DNA of 12,302 nt, taken from positions 1-12,302 of the forward strand of contig JACPFE010000645.1 of the NCBI GenBank assembly GCA_016183145.1, in the 5' to 3' direction. The stretch comes from Deltaproteobacteria bacterium (GTDB taxonomy: Bacteria > Desulfobacterota > Binatia > UBA9968). The notes under the pieces are model-generated. The model did no database searches, was not told where the DNA came from, and worked only from the letters and a program-made list of their open reading frames with translations. The position numbers and the translations under genes were made by a program. Shown piece after piece: positions 1 through 6,818 of the stretch (the stretch's first letter is position 1; each line of letters begins with the position of its first letter).

Positions 1-734
1 CCGATTGTCTCAATTTCGGCAGCCCGGAAAATCCCGAAGTCATGTGGCAGTTCGCCCAGGTCATTCGCGGCATGCGCGACGCTTGCAGCGCGCTCAAAGT
101 GCCGGTTGTGAGCGGCAACGTGAGCTTCTATAATGAAACCGACGGCACGCCGATCTATCCGACGCCGACGGTAGGGATGGTGGGCCTGCTCTCAAAGGTT
201 GAGCGGGTGGTGACGCCGTGGTTTAAGTCCGCCGGCGACGTCGTCGTCCTACTCGGGCGCACGCGAGAAGAACTGGGGGGCAGCGAGTATCTCAAACAGA
301 TTCACGGTATGGTAAAGGGCACGCCGCCCTGGATCGATCTCAAGCTGGAGCAGGCGGTGCAAAACTGTTGCCTGGAGGCCATCGACCACGGCATACTGCG
401 CTCCGCTCACGATGTCTCCGACGGTGGCCTGGCCGTTACCCTGGCGGAGTGCTGTATCAGCGGGCCCGATAAGCCGATGGGCGTGCGGATCGAATCGCAC
501 GAGATGATTCGCGGCGACGCGCTGCTCTTCAGCGAGTCTCAGTCGCGCATCGTCGTGACGGTAAAGGAAAGCGACGTGACCGTGCTCGAAGAAATCGCCG
601 CCCGGCACAATGCCCCGGCGCAGGTCATCGGCGCCACCGGGGGAGCGCGCTTTGTCGTCCAACCGCTGCTCCAATTGCCGGTGGAGGAGCTTAAATCCAT
701 CTGGGCGACGGGCTTAACCGCCCGGCTGAAATAG
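1..734 (+). CDS. purL: Phosphoribosylformylglycinamidine synthase, C-terminal part (5' end outside window)
   Basis: Partial gene. The reading frame is open from base 3 and enters mid-protein at DCLNFGSPENPEVMW, a hallmark stretch of the second AIRS-like half of PurL, so the ATG at 42 is internal and not a start. About 243 residues remain of a family that is usually near 740 when it is the small bacterial type. Visible motifs include PVVSGNVSFYNET, the PTPTVGMVGLL strand and SAHDVSDGGLAVTLAE, which belong to the ATP and FGAR-binding fold of the C-terminal AIRS_C half. The enzyme makes FGAM from FGAR, ATP and ammonia in de novo purine synthesis; the small type works with PurQ and PurS. It stops with TAG at 732-734, 62 bases before purF on the same strand, so the two are probably co-transcribed. 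The identification is firm; only the missing 5' part limits it. Confidence 0.96.
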   Translation, partial: DCLNFGSPENPEVMWQFAQVIRGMRDACSALKVPVVSGNVSFYNETDGTPIYPTPTVGMVGLLSKVERVVTPWFKSAGDVVVLLGRTREELGGSEYLKQIHGMVKGTPPWIDLKLEQAVQNCCLEAIDHGILRSAHDVSDGGLAVTLAECCISGPDKPMGVRIESHEMIRGDALLFSESQSRIVVTVKESDVTVLEEIAARHNAPAQVIGATGGARFVVQPLLQLPVEELKSIWATGLTARLK

Positions 735-745
735 TTGAATGGTAG

Positions 746-765
746 GGGCACGGCATGCCGTGCCC
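746..765. repeat. 20-bp perfect palindrome in the purL-purF spacer
   Basis: GGGCACGGCATGCCGTGCCC is identical to its own reverse complement. It sits in the 62-base gap, 11 bases after the purL stop. The surrounding GTAGGGGCACGG...CCGTGCCCGTAC form resembles a dispersed intergenic palindrome seen in many environmental genomes (recalled, not searched). In RNA it would form a strong stem with almost no loop and no following U-run, so it is not a convincing terminator. It may instead trim or stabilise the transcript. Confidence 0.8.
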
Positions 766-796
766 GTACAGATCCCTATAGTTCGAGAGTTGAGGG

Positions 797-2260
797 ATGA
801 AGAGACAGCATCCTGACGCGGCCGCTTCCACGTTGCCGGACAAGTTCCGCGAGGAATGCGCCGTCATGGGCGTGTACGGCCACCCCGAGGCCGCCAACAT
901 GGTATACCTCGGGCTCTACGCGCTACAGCACCGCGGCCAGGAATCCTCCGGCATCGTCTCCTCGGACGGCAAGGGACTCACCTCGCACCGGCAAATGGGA
1001 CTCGTCGCCGATGTTTTCAAAGAAGACGTCATCAAGCGGCTGGAAGGGTCAAGCGCCATCGGCCACAACCGCTATTCCACCACCGGGCAGAGCCATCTCA
1101 AAAATGCCCAGCCATTCGTCGTCGAATATTCCCAGGGGCCCATCGCGATCTCGCACAACGGCAATCTCGTAAACGGCACGCTGTTGCGCGAAGAGTTGGA
1201 ACGGGCCGGCTCGATCTTCCAGTCCACTTCCGACACCGAGGTCATCATCCATCTGATCGCCACCTCCAAAGAGTCGTCGCTCATGGGCCGGATCATCGAG
1301 GCGTTGGCCCGGGCGCGCGGCGCCTATTCCTTGTTGTTCCTCACTCTGGATCGGATGATCGCGGCGCGCGACCCGATGGGGTTCCGCCCCCTGGTGCTGG
1401 GACGTTTTCAATCCGGACCCAGCGCCGGCGCCTGCGTTGTCGCCTCGGAAACCTGCGCCCTCGATCTGATCGAAGCGTCCTATTGGCGCGACGTGGAGCC
1501 GGGAGAAATCGTCGTCATCGGCCCGGACGGCGTCGAGTCGCTCAAACCGTTTCCGCCCGCGCCCCACGCCAAGTGCATTTTCGAATATATCTATTTCGCG
1601 CGCCCCGACAGCAACCTCTTCGGCCACAACGTTTACCAGGTGCGAAAAGCCTTGGGCCGCCAGCTCGCGCGGGAAAACGGCGTCCCGGCGGACCTGGTCA
1701 CCCCGGTGCCCGACTCCGGGGTGCCGGCCGCCATCGGCTACGCCGAGGAATCGGGAATTCCCCTCGACTTCGGCCTCATCCGCAACCACTACGTCGGCAG
1801 AACTTTCATCGAGCCCGCCCAATCGATTCGCCACTTCGGCGTCAAGATCAAGCTCAACGCGCAGCGGGCAGTGTTGGAGGGCAAGCGTGTGGTCGTCGTT
1901 GACGATTCCATCGTGCGCGGCACCACGAGCCGCAAGATCATCCGCATGCTGCGCGACGCCGGCGCCAAAGAAGTGCACATGCGCATCAGCTCGCCGCCGA
2001 CCATCGGCCCCTGCTACTACGGCATCGACACGCCGACCCGCACCGAGCTCATCGCCGCGAACAGTTCGGTGGAAGAGATCCGCCGCTTCATCGAGGCCGA
2101 TTCGCTCGCCTATCTCAGCCGCGACGGCATGTACACTTACTTCGACGGCAAGAGCCAGGGCTTCTGCGACGCCTGCTTCACCGCCAACTACCCGGTCCAC
2201 TTCGACGACGAAGGCCACACCAAGCAACTGCATCTGTTCGATGCGCTCCAGCAGCGCTGA
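797..2260 (+). CDS. purF: Amidophosphoribosyltransferase, propeptide and [4Fe-4S] type
   Basis: Complete 487-residue enzyme that transfers ammonia from glutamine to PRPP, the committed step of purine synthesis. An N-terminal class II glutamine amidotransferase domain (about 21-250) begins at Cys21, which follows Glu-Glu and a 20-residue propeptide, so self-cleavage should expose Cys21 as nucleophile. YALQHRGQES (41-50), HNRYSTTG (90-97) and the SHNGNL region (119-124) are typical of it. The phosphoribosyltransferase domain carries the PRPP loop VVVVDDSIVRGTTS (365-378). Cys260, Cys406, Cys457 and Cys460 match in order and spacing the four iron-sulfur ligands of Bacillus-type PurF, which makes this the oxygen-sensitive cluster-bearing class. 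The ATG at 797 is the only sensible start ahead of Cys21; GAGAG at 785-789 is a weak ribosome site. It follows purL closely. Confidence 0.97.
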   Translation: MKRQHPDAAASTLPDKFREECAVMGVYGHPEAANMVYLGLYALQHRGQESSGIVSSDGKGLTSHRQMGLVADVFKEDVIKRLEGSSAIGHNRYSTTGQSHLKNAQPFVVEYSQGPIAISHNGNLVNGTLLREELERAGSIFQSTSDTEVIIHLIATSKESSLMGRIIEALARARGAYSLLFLTLDRMIAARDPMGFRPLVLGRFQSGPSAGACVVASETCALDLIEASYWRDVEPGEIVVIGPDGVESLKPFPPAPHAKCIFEYIYFARPDSNLFGHNVYQVRKALGRQLARENGVPADLVTPVPDSGVPAAIGYAEESGIPLDFGLIRNHYVGRTFIEPAQSIRHFGVKIKLNAQRAVLEGKRVVVVDDSIVRGTTSRKIIRMLRDAGAKEVHMRISSPPTIGPCYYGIDTPTRTELIAANSSVEEIRRFIEADSLAYLSRDGMYTYFDGKSQGFCDACFTANYPVHFDDEGHTKQLHLFDALQQR

Positions 2261-2350
2261 AATCTCGCTTGCTCACTATCCAGCCGTTCGCGTACAATTT
2301 GTAATAATTTAGATTTTGAGGTTATTCCGGGTTTCCTGTGAAGAAGAAAT

Positions 2351-2549
2351 CACCACAGAGACACGGAGTTCATAGCGCGGCACAGCCGCAACCGAATCGG
2401 AAAACGGGGATTCACCACAGAGAACGCAGAGTTCGCAGAGATTTTTTATTTTAAAGTCTCTTTCTCTGAGTCCTCCGCGTCTCCGCGGTGAGTCCTCAAT
2501 TTCATCGCAGAAAAACTCTTCACTCTGCGCTCTCCGCGCCTCGGCGGTG
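2351..2549. repeat. Cluster of four CACC(A/G)C(A/G)GAG-type repeats, two in each orientation
   Basis: Forward units begin at 2351 (CACCACAGAGACACGGAG) and 2413 (28 bases, CACCACAGAGAACGCAGAG and on). Reverse-oriented units lie at 2464-2490 and 2523-2549, each ending in CGCGGTG or CGGCGGTG. Read on the minus strand they start CACCGCGGAGACGCGGAGG and CACCGCCGAGGCGCGGAGAG. The inner pair (2413-2440 and 2464-2490) is an imperfect inverted repeat around a 23-base AT-rich loop. Its A/C mismatches become G-U pairs in minus-strand RNA, so a transcript reading out of the SWIB gene should fold here. This repeat style is common in uncultivated environmental bacteria (from memory). There is no coding content. 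Confidence 0.8.
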
Positions 2550-2710
2550 TGATCTCCGAGCCCTGCTTCACACGAAAGCCTGAAGGCCCGATTTTGAAGG
2601 GCTTGGCTACACCTCTCCATCTCGATTCCCAGTTCTTTCATTGAACTTGGTTTTCCTGATTAACATAGTGAGCCGTAGCCGGTGAACTTCCGCTTCTAAG
2701 CACACCCGTG

Positions 2711-2736
2711 CCAAGACCGTGAAGAGACGGCCTTGG
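2711..2736. other. Hairpin downstream of the SWIB gene
   Basis: CCAAG-A-CCGT, a GAAGAG loop, then ACGG-C-CTTGG: a nine-pair stem with one internal mismatch. It lies 33 bases past the stop of the minus-strand SWIB gene. No run of U follows on either strand, so it is at best a weak or Rho-assisted end, or a structural 3' element. Confidence 0.45.
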
Positions 2737-2768
2737 CTGGCGTGTAAACTCTGTTACGGGAAAGTTTG

Positions 2769-3035
2769 CTACTTTACGTGACGGCTGACCAACTTGGTCA
2801 TCTCGAACATGGTGACCGTCTTCTTGCCGCCGAAGACCGCTTTCAGGTTGTCGTCGGCGTTGATATTGGTCCTTTTCTTTTTATCTTGCAGCCCGCGTCT
2901 TTTGATATAGGCCCAGAGCTTCTTCGTCAGCTCGGTGCGCGGGATCGCTTTGCTTCCGACCACGGCGCTGAGGGCGGCGTCGGGCTGCACCGGTTTCATG
3001 AACGCCGGGTTCGGTTTGCGTTTCTTTGTTGCCAT
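2769..3035 (-). CDS. Stand-alone SWIB/MDM2 domain protein
   Basis: An 88-residue protein made almost wholly of one SWIB/MDM2 (BAF60b) fold, about residues 12-88. It has a basic N-terminal tail (MATKKRKPNP), then FMKPVQPDAALSAVVG, IPRTELTKKLWAYIKRRGLQ (31-50), the NINADDNLKAVFGGKKTV segment (57-74) and the closing helix MFEMTKLVSRHVK. These match the conserved pattern of small bacterial and chlamydial SWIB proteins. In eukaryotes the fold occurs in chromatin-remodelling subunits; in bacteria stand-alone copies are thought to be DNA- or chromatin-associated, with no defined role. The start is well supported: AAGGAGG lies 5 bases upstream of the ATG. It reads in the same direction as hyuB, 66 bases after that gene's stop, with its own candidate promoter in the gap, so it is likely an independent unit. 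Confidence 0.88.
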   Translation of the reverse strand: MATKKRKPNPAFMKPVQPDAALSAVVGSKAIPRTELTKKLWAYIKRRGLQDKKKRTNINADDNLKAVFGGKKTVTMFEMTKLVSRHVK

Positions 3036-3040
3036 TTTTC

Positions 3041-3047
3041 CTCCTTC
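3041..3047 (-). promoter_or_regulatory. Strong ribosome binding site of the SWIB gene
   Basis: On the minus strand AAGGAGG is followed by AAAA(A) and then the ATG at 3035. It is the best Shine-Dalgarno site in the window and fixes the start of the SWIB gene. Confidence 0.8.
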
Positions 3048-3069
3048 AGAAATAAAAAGATTTAGTGTG

Positions 3070-3098
3070 CTTATAGCAGAGGCGCGCGTGCATTTCCA
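3070..3098 (-). promoter_or_regulatory. Candidate promoter for the SWIB gene
   Basis: Minus strand: TGGAAA (3098-3093) as -35, a 17-base spacer, and TATAAG (3075-3070) as -10, four and five matches to the sigma70 consensus. It would start transcription near 3063, about 28 bases before the ATG, leaving room for the strong ribosome site. It falls entirely between the hyuB stop (3102) and the SWIB start. Pattern match only. Confidence 0.4.
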
Positions 3099-3101
3099 CA
3101 G

Positions 3102-4883
3102 TTATTTTGATTTTTTTCCTCGTAAATTTGCGCTTCCTGCCGGGTCGATCTCTGGCTCCCCGTCTCGCAAACTCACGGCCACGCCGTAGTCGGTCCGCGC
3201 ATGCTCCGCCGAGACGTAACCCTGGCGCACATCGTCGAGCAGGTTTTGCGCCGGGCGCTGCAGCGGATCGCCGAGGCCGCCGCCGCCGGGGCGCTCGACG
3301 CGGAGGAGATCGTTCCTTTTCAGACGATAATCGCCGAAGCGCGAGGGTAACCATTTCTCGTCCTTGGCGCCGGGATTGACGATGCAGGCTCCTTTCCCTC
3401 CCGCCAGACCGCCGTCGCTGCCGAAAGGCTCGATGGCGTGCTTGTCGGTGCGCATGGAGAAGCGCACCTCGTCGGCGAGGATGCGATAGTCGCGGGCGAA
3501 GCCCAGGCCGCCGCGCCAGCGCCCGGCGCCGCCCGAGTCGGCGATCATCTCGAAGCGCTCCACCCGGGTGGGAAACTCCGACTCGATGATTTCGATGGGC
3601 GCGGTCTTGCAATTGCTTAGATGGAAGGCCGTCGCGGACACGCCGTCTTTGCCCGAGCGCGCCCCGGTGCCGCCGCTGAGAATCTCATAGTGCACGTAGG
3701 CGCGGTCGCTGTCGGCGGCGCGCCCGTCCTGCGATGGACTCAGGGTGGTGAGCCCCGTCGAACCACCAAGCACCAGCGCGGCGCTGCCGGAGCCGCCGGC
3801 GATGCGTTTGTCGGGGACAAAAGGCGCCAGCGCGCGCAGGACCGCTTCGGTCACGGTTAGCGCCGTCGGCATGTAGGTGTTGACCGCCGCCGGGAAGCGC
3901 GGATCGACGACGCTTCCCTCGCGAAAGGTCGCTTCGATAACGCGGGCCAATCCTTGATTGACCGGCAGGAAACGATCGACGAGAACGACCAGGCAATAGG
4001 CGCAGGCCGCGCGCACCAGCGGCGGCCGGATATTCGCCGGCCCCTGGGTCTGATCGCTGCTGGCGCTGAAATCGAAGTGAACTCTGGCGCCGCTCTTCTT
4101 GACCTTGACGTGAATCCGGATCGGCCGGGTAAGATCGATGCCGTCGTGATCGACGAAACTCTCGCCCTCGGATTCGCCGTCGGGCCACGAAGCGATGGTC
4201 TGGCGCACGCGGTTCTCGGTGTAGGACGATAGCAGTTCGGTGGAATCGAGAACGGTTTCCTTGCCGTAGCGCTCCATCAGCTCGGCGATGCGCCGCTCAC
4301 CCAAGCGCGCCGCGCCGACTTGCCCCCGCAGGTCGCCGATCACCACTGCCGGCGTGCGGCTGTTCGCCGCGATCAGCGCTTCGATCTCTTTGACCGGCCG
4401 CAAGCGCGACATGAATTTGACCGGCGGGAGATGGAGCCCTTCTTGGAAAATTTCCCGCGCGTTGCCCGAGCCGCTGCCCGGCACGGTGCCGCCGATATCG
4501 CTCTTATGCGCCATATCGGCAGCGAAGCCGACCCGTTCACCGCGGTAATAGATCGGCGTGAGCACACCCATATCCGGGGCGTGGGGGCTGCCGCCGAGAT
4601 AAGGATGGTTGATGATAAACGCGTCGCCCTCATCGATTTCCGGCGGCGCAAAAGTCTTCAAGATCGCCGCGGCGCAGGCGGGAAACGCGCCCATGTGCAG
4701 CGGCAACACAACATGCTGGGCGACGACTTCGCCTTGTTTGTTCAAAATCGCGCAGCTCGCGTCCTGCGACTCGCGGATGATCGTCGAGTAGCCGGTGCGA
4801 AAAAGAGAGTTCTGCATCTCCTGGACGATGCCGGCGAGACGCGCCTGGATCACTTGTAACGTTATGGGGTCAACATCCGCCAT
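3102..4883 (-). CDS. Hydantoinase B/oxoprolinase family protein (copy 1, promoter-distal)
   Basis: Complete 593-residue B subunit of the hydantoinase/5-oxoprolinase/acetone-carboxylase superfamily (Hydantoinase_B). B subunits pair with an ATP-using A subunit to hydrolyse cyclic imides or amides, or to carboxylate ketones. Visible family features are DPITLQVIQARLAGIVQEM at the N-terminus, NHPYLGGSPHAPD (92-104) and HKSDIGG (126-132), which give His101, Asp104, His126 and Asp129 as likely metal or active-site residues, then RGQVGAARLGERR, DQTQGPANIRP, and near the end PGGGGLGDP. Length is normal and nothing key is missing. The first 76 residues match copy 2 at 72 positions, then similarity falls. 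It is preceded by copy 2 with a 79-base spacer. There is no good Shine-Dalgarno site. The symbol hyuB would fit by family, but the substrate is unknown. Confidence 0.93.
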   Translation of the reverse strand: MADVDPITLQVIQARLAGIVQEMQNSLFRTGYSTIIRESQDASCAILNKQGEVVAQHVVLPLHMGAFPACAAAILKTFAPPEIDEGDAFIINHPYLGGSPHAPDMGVLTPIYYRGERVGFAADMAHKSDIGGTVPGSGSGNAREIFQEGLHLPPVKFMSRLRPVKEIEALIAANSRTPAVVIGDLRGQVGAARLGERRIAELMERYGKETVLDSTELLSSYTENRVRQTIASWPDGESEGESFVDHDGIDLTRPIRIHVKVKKSGARVHFDFSASSDQTQGPANIRPPLVRAACAYCLVVLVDRFLPVNQGLARVIEATFREGSVVDPRFPAAVNTYMPTALTVTEAVLRALAPFVPDKRIAGGSGSAALVLGGSTGLTTLSPSQDGRAADSDRAYVHYEILSGGTGARSGKDGVSATAFHLSNCKTAPIEIIESEFPTRVERFEMIADSGGAGRWRGGLGFARDYRILADEVRFSMRTDKHAIEPFGSDGGLAGGKGACIVNPGAKDEKWLPSRFGDYRLKRNDLLRVERPGGGGLGDPLQRPAQNLLDDVRQGYVSAEHARTDYGVAVSLRDGEPEIDPAGSANLRGKKSK

Positions 4884-4917
4884 GGGTCGTCAATTTTCGG
4901 TGCACCGGCACTGAGGG

Positions 4918-4978
4918 TCGAGGATGGAGGATCGACGATGGAGGATCGCGATCCTCGATCTTCTATTCTCTATCCTCG
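4918..4978. repeat. GAGGAT(G/C)GA-type inverted repeat between the two hyuB copies
   Basis: Short GAGGATGGAGGATCGACG-like units run to 4948 and are mirrored by CGATCCTCGATCTTC-like units from 4949 to 4978. The centre, GAGGATCGCGATCCTC (4941-4956), is a perfect 16-base palindrome. The right arm reaches into copy 2: its last codons (ending Glu-Asp-Arg-Glu, stop TAG at 4965-4963) are written in repeat sequence. In operon mRNA it would form a stem between the two cistrons. A related element lies at 6748-6818. Confidence 0.8.
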
Positions 4979-6711
4979 GCGTTGCTCCGCAACTGCCGCG
5001 TCTGTGCTTCATCGAGAACGAAATCGCCGTCGCTTTGCGCGATCGCGACGCGATAAGCCTCCCGCGCCTTCGGTTGCGTCACGTAGCCGTTGCGCACGTC
5101 GTTGAGCACGCGGACGGGATCGCGCTCGAACGGGTTGCCCAGGCCGCCGCCGCCGGGAGTTTCCAAGCTGAAGACTTCCCCCGGGTGGAGCACGTGGTCG
5201 GAAAAACGCGAGGGGATGACGCGCTCGCCGGGCTTGCCGGGATTAAACACGCAATGGCCGGTTTTGCCGTCCATGCCGCCGTCGATGCCCTTGGGCGCGA
5301 CGCTGTGCTTGGTCGAGCGCAGCGAGAAGCGCGCGTCGTTGTCCAAAACTTCGTACTCGCGCACGAAGCCGAGGCCGCCGCGAAAGGCGCCGGCGCCGCC
5401 GGAGTCTGCAATCAATTCAAATCGGCGCACGCGGGTGGAAAATTCCGACTCGATAATTTCGATGGGCGCAATCTTGGCGTTGGACTGATTGACGTTGGTC
5501 CCCGAGACCCCGTCTTTGCCGCTGCGCCCGCCCGAGCCACCGCCGAAAATTTCGTACTGCACGTAGCCTTTGCCGGTTTTGTTGCTCCTACCGCCGATGA
5601 TGATCGAGCGGCTGCTGCAGCCGTCGCCGACTTTCTTGCGCGGCGTGATCTGGCTCGACGCTTCAAGCAGCGATTCGACCAGCGCGTGGACCGTCGGATT
5701 ATAAGTGTTCACCGGCGCGGGAAAGCGCGGATGGACCACGCTGCCTTCGCGCACTTTGATGTCGATGGTTTTTGCCAGCCCGTAGTTGATCGCAAGGGCC
5801 GGATCGACGAGGCAGGTGAGCAGATAACAGCAGGCGGCGCGCACAATGGTGGGGCGGATATTCGCCGGTCCTTTGGTCTGGTCGGCGCAGCCGGTGAGGT
5901 CGAAGAGCAGATGGTCGCCTTTCTTCTCGATTCTGACGTGGAGACGCACCGGCTTGTCGAGCTCGATGCCGTCGCTGTCGACGAAGCGCTCGCCTTCTCC
6001 CACGCCGTCGGGCCAGGAAGCGATTTCGGCGCGCACCTTGGCTTCGGTGAGCGCGAACAACTGCTCGAAGGAACTGAGAACCGTCTCTTTGCCGTAGCGC
6101 TCCATCATTTCTTGAAAGCGCCGCTCGCCCAGGCGCGCCGCGCCCACCTGGCCGCGCAGATCGCCGACCACCAGCTCCGGCGTTCGGCTGTTACAGCCGA
6201 GCACCGCTTCGAGGTCTTTGCTGGTTTGATATTTGTGCACGTACTTGACCGGCGGCACGTGCAACCCCTCTTGATAAATTTCACGGGCCTGGCTCCAGCA
6301 ACTGCCGGGCACAGGGCCACCGATGTCGCTCTTATGCGCGAGGTTCGCGGCGAAGCCGACCCATTCGCCCCGATAGAAAATCGGCGACAGCACCGCCATG
6401 TCCGGCGCGTGGGGGCTGCCGCCGAGATAGGGATGGTTGGTGATGAAGGCGTCGCCCTCGTGAACTTCGTCGGCGCTGTAGCTCTTTAGAATTCCCGCGG
6501 CGCAAGCGGGAAAGGCGCCCATGTGCAGCGGCAGCACGACATGCTGCGCGACGACTTCACCCTGGCGATTGAGAATCGCGCAACTGGCATCCTGCGACTC
6601 GCGGATGATCGTCGAGTAGCCGGTGCGGAACAGCGAGTTCTGCATCTCCTGGACGATACCGGCCAAGCGCGCTTGGATGACTTGTAAGGTGACGGGGTCA
6701 ACAGTCGCCAT
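4963..6711 (-). CDS. Hydantoinase B/oxoprolinase family protein (copy 2, next to hyuA)
   Basis: Complete 582-residue B subunit, a tandem paralogue of the gene at 3102-4883. It keeps the same landmarks at the same numbers: NHPYLGGSPHAPD (92-104), HKSDIGG (126-132), RGQVGAARLGERR, DQTKGPANIRP, IIESEFSTRVRRFELIADSGG, and PGGGGLGNP near the end, so it should be active. It differs from copy 1 in the middle, for example GDGCSSRS against GGSGSAAL, the sort of change that could alter substrate choice. It follows hyuA after 105 bases and precedes copy 1 by 79 bases, so one polycistronic message is likely. The last few residues come from an intergenic repeat, which suggests that the original C-terminus was changed when the repeat arrived. 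As with copy 1, no clear ribosome site is seen. Substrate unknown. Confidence 0.93.
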   Translation of the reverse strand: MATVDPVTLQVIQARLAGIVQEMQNSLFRTGYSTIIRESQDASCAILNRQGEVVAQHVVLPLHMGAFPACAAGILKSYSADEVHEGDAFITNHPYLGGSPHAPDMAVLSPIFYRGEWVGFAANLAHKSDIGGPVPGSCWSQAREIYQEGLHVPPVKYVHKYQTSKDLEAVLGCNSRTPELVVGDLRGQVGAARLGERRFQEMMERYGKETVLSSFEQLFALTEAKVRAEIASWPDGVGEGERFVDSDGIELDKPVRLHVRIEKKGDHLLFDLTGCADQTKGPANIRPTIVRAACCYLLTCLVDPALAINYGLAKTIDIKVREGSVVHPRFPAPVNTYNPTVHALVESLLEASSQITPRKKVGDGCSSRSIIIGGRSNKTGKGYVQYEIFGGGSGGRSGKDGVSGTNVNQSNAKIAPIEIIESEFSTRVRRFELIADSGGAGAFRGGLGFVREYEVLDNDARFSLRSTKHSVAPKGIDGGMDGKTGHCVFNPGKPGERVIPSRFSDHVLHPGEVFSLETPGGGGLGNPFERDPVRVLNDVRNGYVTQPKAREAYRVAIAQSDGDFVLDEAQTRQLRSNAEDRE

Positions 6712-6747
6712 AGGTCGTCAACTTTAGGCACATCGGCACTGAGGGTC

Positions 6748-6818
6748 GAGGATGGAGGATTGAAGATAGAGAATCGAAATTCGCCATCTTCCATCCTCGA
6801 TCCTCCATCTTCGATTTC
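6748..6818. repeat. GAGGATGGA-type inverted repeat between hyuA and hyuB copy 2
   Basis: The left arm (6748-6780, GAGGATGGAGGATTGAAGAT and on) and right arm (6786-6818, ATCTTCCATCCTCGATCCTC and on) are imperfect reverse complements around a 5-base loop, giving a long stem in operon mRNA. The right arm ends on the hyuA stop codon (6819-6817). Together with the preceding CGGCACTGAGGGTCGAGGAT stretch it matches the corresponding part of the spacer before copy 1. Confidence 0.8.

Larger units (their letters stand above)
2261..2768. other. 508-base non-coding spacer between purF and the SWIB gene
   Basis: No convincing gene. A long minus-strand frame here (2309-2641) is built from repeat sequence and is not protein-like. 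The spacer holds the inverted repeat cluster at 2351-2549 and a hairpin at 2711-2736, and is richer in A and T than its neighbours in places (2295-2350, 2440-2465). purF (+) and the SWIB gene (-) converge on it, so it must contain the 3' ends of both transcripts. No hairpin with a clear U-run was found for either one. Confidence 0.75.

Noticed and set aside
1049..2233. A 394-codon minus-strand frame antisense to purF
   Set aside because: Shadow of purF, with Asp/Gly/Ala-rich composition and no recognisable motif.
2309..2641. 110-codon minus-strand frame in the purF-SWIB spacer
   Set aside because: It is translated repeat sequence (Arg-Arg, Glu-Leu-Cys-rich) without a ribosome site.
4924..6489. 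A 521-codon open frame on the + strand across hyuB copy 2
   Set aside because: It is the antisense shadow of a clearly conserved gene in GC-rich DNA. The predicted protein is low-complexity Ala/Arg/His-rich with no family features.
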